DNA of 6,712 nucleotides from Methanobrevibacter thaueri. GTDB taxonomy: Archaea; Methanobacteriota; Methanobacteria; Methanobacteriales; Methanobacteriaceae. Made by a program: the position numbers and the translations under genes. The notes beneath the pieces were generated by a model that was not told where the DNA came from, searched no databases, and saw nothing but the letters and a program-made list of their open reading frames with translations. Below are positions 6,088 to 6,712 of the stretch, one piece after another; the first letter of the stretch is position 1, and each line of letters opens with the position of its first letter. The DNA lies in the NCBI RefSeq assembly GCF_015062905.1, contig NZ_SUTK01000066.1, positions 1-6,712 of the forward strand, read 5' to 3'.

Positions 6088-6096
6088 ATATAAATA
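6088..6096 (-). promoter_or_regulatory. TATA box of the restriction-modification operon
   Basis: TATTTATAT on the minus strand, centred about 29 bases before the nuclease ATG, with no ribosome binding site in between. Transcription would start within a few bases of the ATG. It is flanked upstream by the right copy of the 12-base inverted repeat. Confidence 0.5.
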
Positions 6097-6097
6097 G

Positions 6098-6109
6098 ATT
6101 TAATGAGAT
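6098..6109 (-). repeat. 12-base inverted repeat flanking the restriction-modification genes, right copy
   Basis: ATCTCATTAAAT on the minus strand, an exact inverted copy of 4308-4319. It lies one base upstream of the nuclease TATA box, where a factor-recognition element or an operator would be expected. It is either an insertion scar, a regulatory site or chance. Confidence 0.35.
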
Positions 6110-6156
6110 AAAATAAATTTTGTTCAGTAAAAGTGATATTGCTTTGGACTTGTAAA

Positions 6157-6167
6157 AATGTATATAC
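6157..6167 (+). promoter_or_regulatory. TATA box of taw1
   Basis: AATGTATATAC on the plus strand, centred about 32 bases before the taw1 ATG. No ribosome binding site follows, so the mRNA leader is very short or absent. The box is divergent from that of the nuclease, with both promoters in a 132-base intergenic region. Confidence 0.45.
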
Positions 6168-6195
6168 TACAAAAGCTAAAAATAGATTTGATTTT

Positions 6196-6712
6196 ATGTC
6201 ATTTACAAAAAACCAAATTGAAAAATTAGAGAAAAGCGGATACAGGTTTGTTGGAAAGCACGGCCATGCTGCAGTCAAGACCTGCCATTGGACCAGACAA
6301 AGCATTTCAGATAAAGGGGTTTGCTATAAGGAGAAATTCTACGGAATCAAATCCCACAGATGCCTTCAAATGTCACCGGCAGTTCCAAACTGCCAACAGG
6401 AATGCGAATTCTGCTGGAGAGACCTGACATACACCCAAACCAACTGGGAAGATGAGGAATATGACGAACCTAAAGTAATCGTTGATGAAGCAATCAAGGC
6501 ACAGAATAACCTGCTGTGCGGTTTTTATGGAAATGACAAGGCAAACAAGAAAAAACTGGAAGAGATGAAAAATCCCAATAATGCGGCAATATCCCTTGCG
6601 GGAGAGCCTACACTTTACCCTAAAATAGATGAGCTTATTGGGGAATTCAACAGACGTGACTTTACAACATTTGTGGTGAGCAATGGCCAATGCGTCGACA
6701 GATTACGAAACC
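6196..6712 (+). CDS. taw1: 4-demethylwyosine synthase Taw1/TYW1, N-terminal half (runs off the right edge)
   Basis: Radical SAM enzyme that makes the tricyclic imidazopurine 4-demethylwyosine from N1-methylguanosine-37 of tRNA-Phe, using pyruvate as carbon donor (EC 4.1.3.44). The 172 visible codons from the ATG contain two cysteine sets. C30, C43 and C56, spaced 13 and 13, match the auxiliary 4Fe-4S cluster of archaeal TYW1. C66-x3-C70-x2-C73 is the radical SAM cluster motif (NCQQECEFCW). The spacing of all six agrees with the Methanocaldococcus jannaschii enzyme as I recall it, and K45, two residues after C43, aligns with the lysine proposed to bind pyruvate. SLAGEPTLYP (about 134-143) is a SAM-contacting segment. 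Archaeal proteins are about 310-350 residues, so about half is missing. No flavodoxin domain precedes it, as expected in archaea. Confidence 0.93.
   Translation, partial: MSFTKNQIEKLEKSGYRFVGKHGHAAVKTCHWTRQSISDKGVCYKEKFYGIKSHRCLQMSPAVPNCQQECEFCWRDLTYTQTNWEDEEYDEPKVIVDEAIKAQNNLLCGFYGNDKANKKKLEEMKNPNNAAISLAGEPTLYPKIDELIGEFNRRDFTTFVVSNGQCVDRLRN

Noticed and set aside
6141..6176. Imperfect dyad (GCTTT and TTGTA against TACAA and AAAGC) around the taw1 TATA box.
   Set aside because: The arms are short and interrupted with unequal spacing; not strong enough to call an operator.
6069..6690. Two minus-strand open frames (6069-6305 and 6373-6690) opposite taw1.
   Set aside because: They lie antisense to the clear Taw1 coding sequence, show no recognisable motifs, and the first one covers the divergent promoter region.

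Overview
The window looks like a chromosomal segment from a low-GC methanogenic archaeon of the order Methanobacteriales, most likely Methanobrevibacter or a close relative. The sequence shows very AT-rich intergenic regions, five tRNA genes without an encoded CCA end, a C1-G72 tRNA-Tyr, archaeal-type TATA boxes about 25-30 bases ahead of several start codons, and archaeal versions of RNA polymerase subunit H, phosphoglycerate kinase, triosephosphate isomerase and the wyosine enzyme Taw1. The genus is inferred; no database search was run.

Layout. Positions 1-97 (minus strand) hold the N-terminus of rpoH. Upstream of it, all on the minus strand, are five tRNA genes read in the order Thr(TGT), Pro(TGG), Tyr(GTA), Asp(GTC), Lys(TTT) at 775-141. 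TATA-like boxes and T-runs suggest three transcription units: Thr; Pro-Tyr; Asp-Lys, possibly running on into rpoH. Positions 892-2375 (plus strand) hold thiM-thiE, two thiamine salvage genes joined by an ATGA overlap. They meet a convergent tpiA-pgk operon (4267-2372, minus strand) of the triose-phosphate part of gluconeogenesis/glycolysis. The thiE and pgk stop codons overlap by four bases.

Positions 6063-4314 (minus strand) hold the accessory part of the window: a two-gene module encoding a probable PD-(D/E)XK restriction endonuclease followed one base later by a beta-class DNA methyltransferase. This is a type II restriction-modification system of unknown specificity. It lies between tpiA and a divergent housekeeping gene, taw1 (4-demethylwyosine synthase, 6196 to the right edge, plus strand, incomplete).

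How the genes work together. ThiM phosphorylates hydroxyethylthiazole and ThiE condenses the product with HMP-PP to thiamine phosphate. TpiA and Pgk interconvert triose phosphates and phosphoglycerates. The tRNAs, RpoH and Taw1 serve transcription and translation; Taw1 acts on tRNA-Phe. The restriction-modification pair is the best candidate for a poorly described system, but its type is familiar. I see no CRISPR array, insertion sequence, rRNA or TPP riboswitch. No gene-free stretch exceeds 300 bases.
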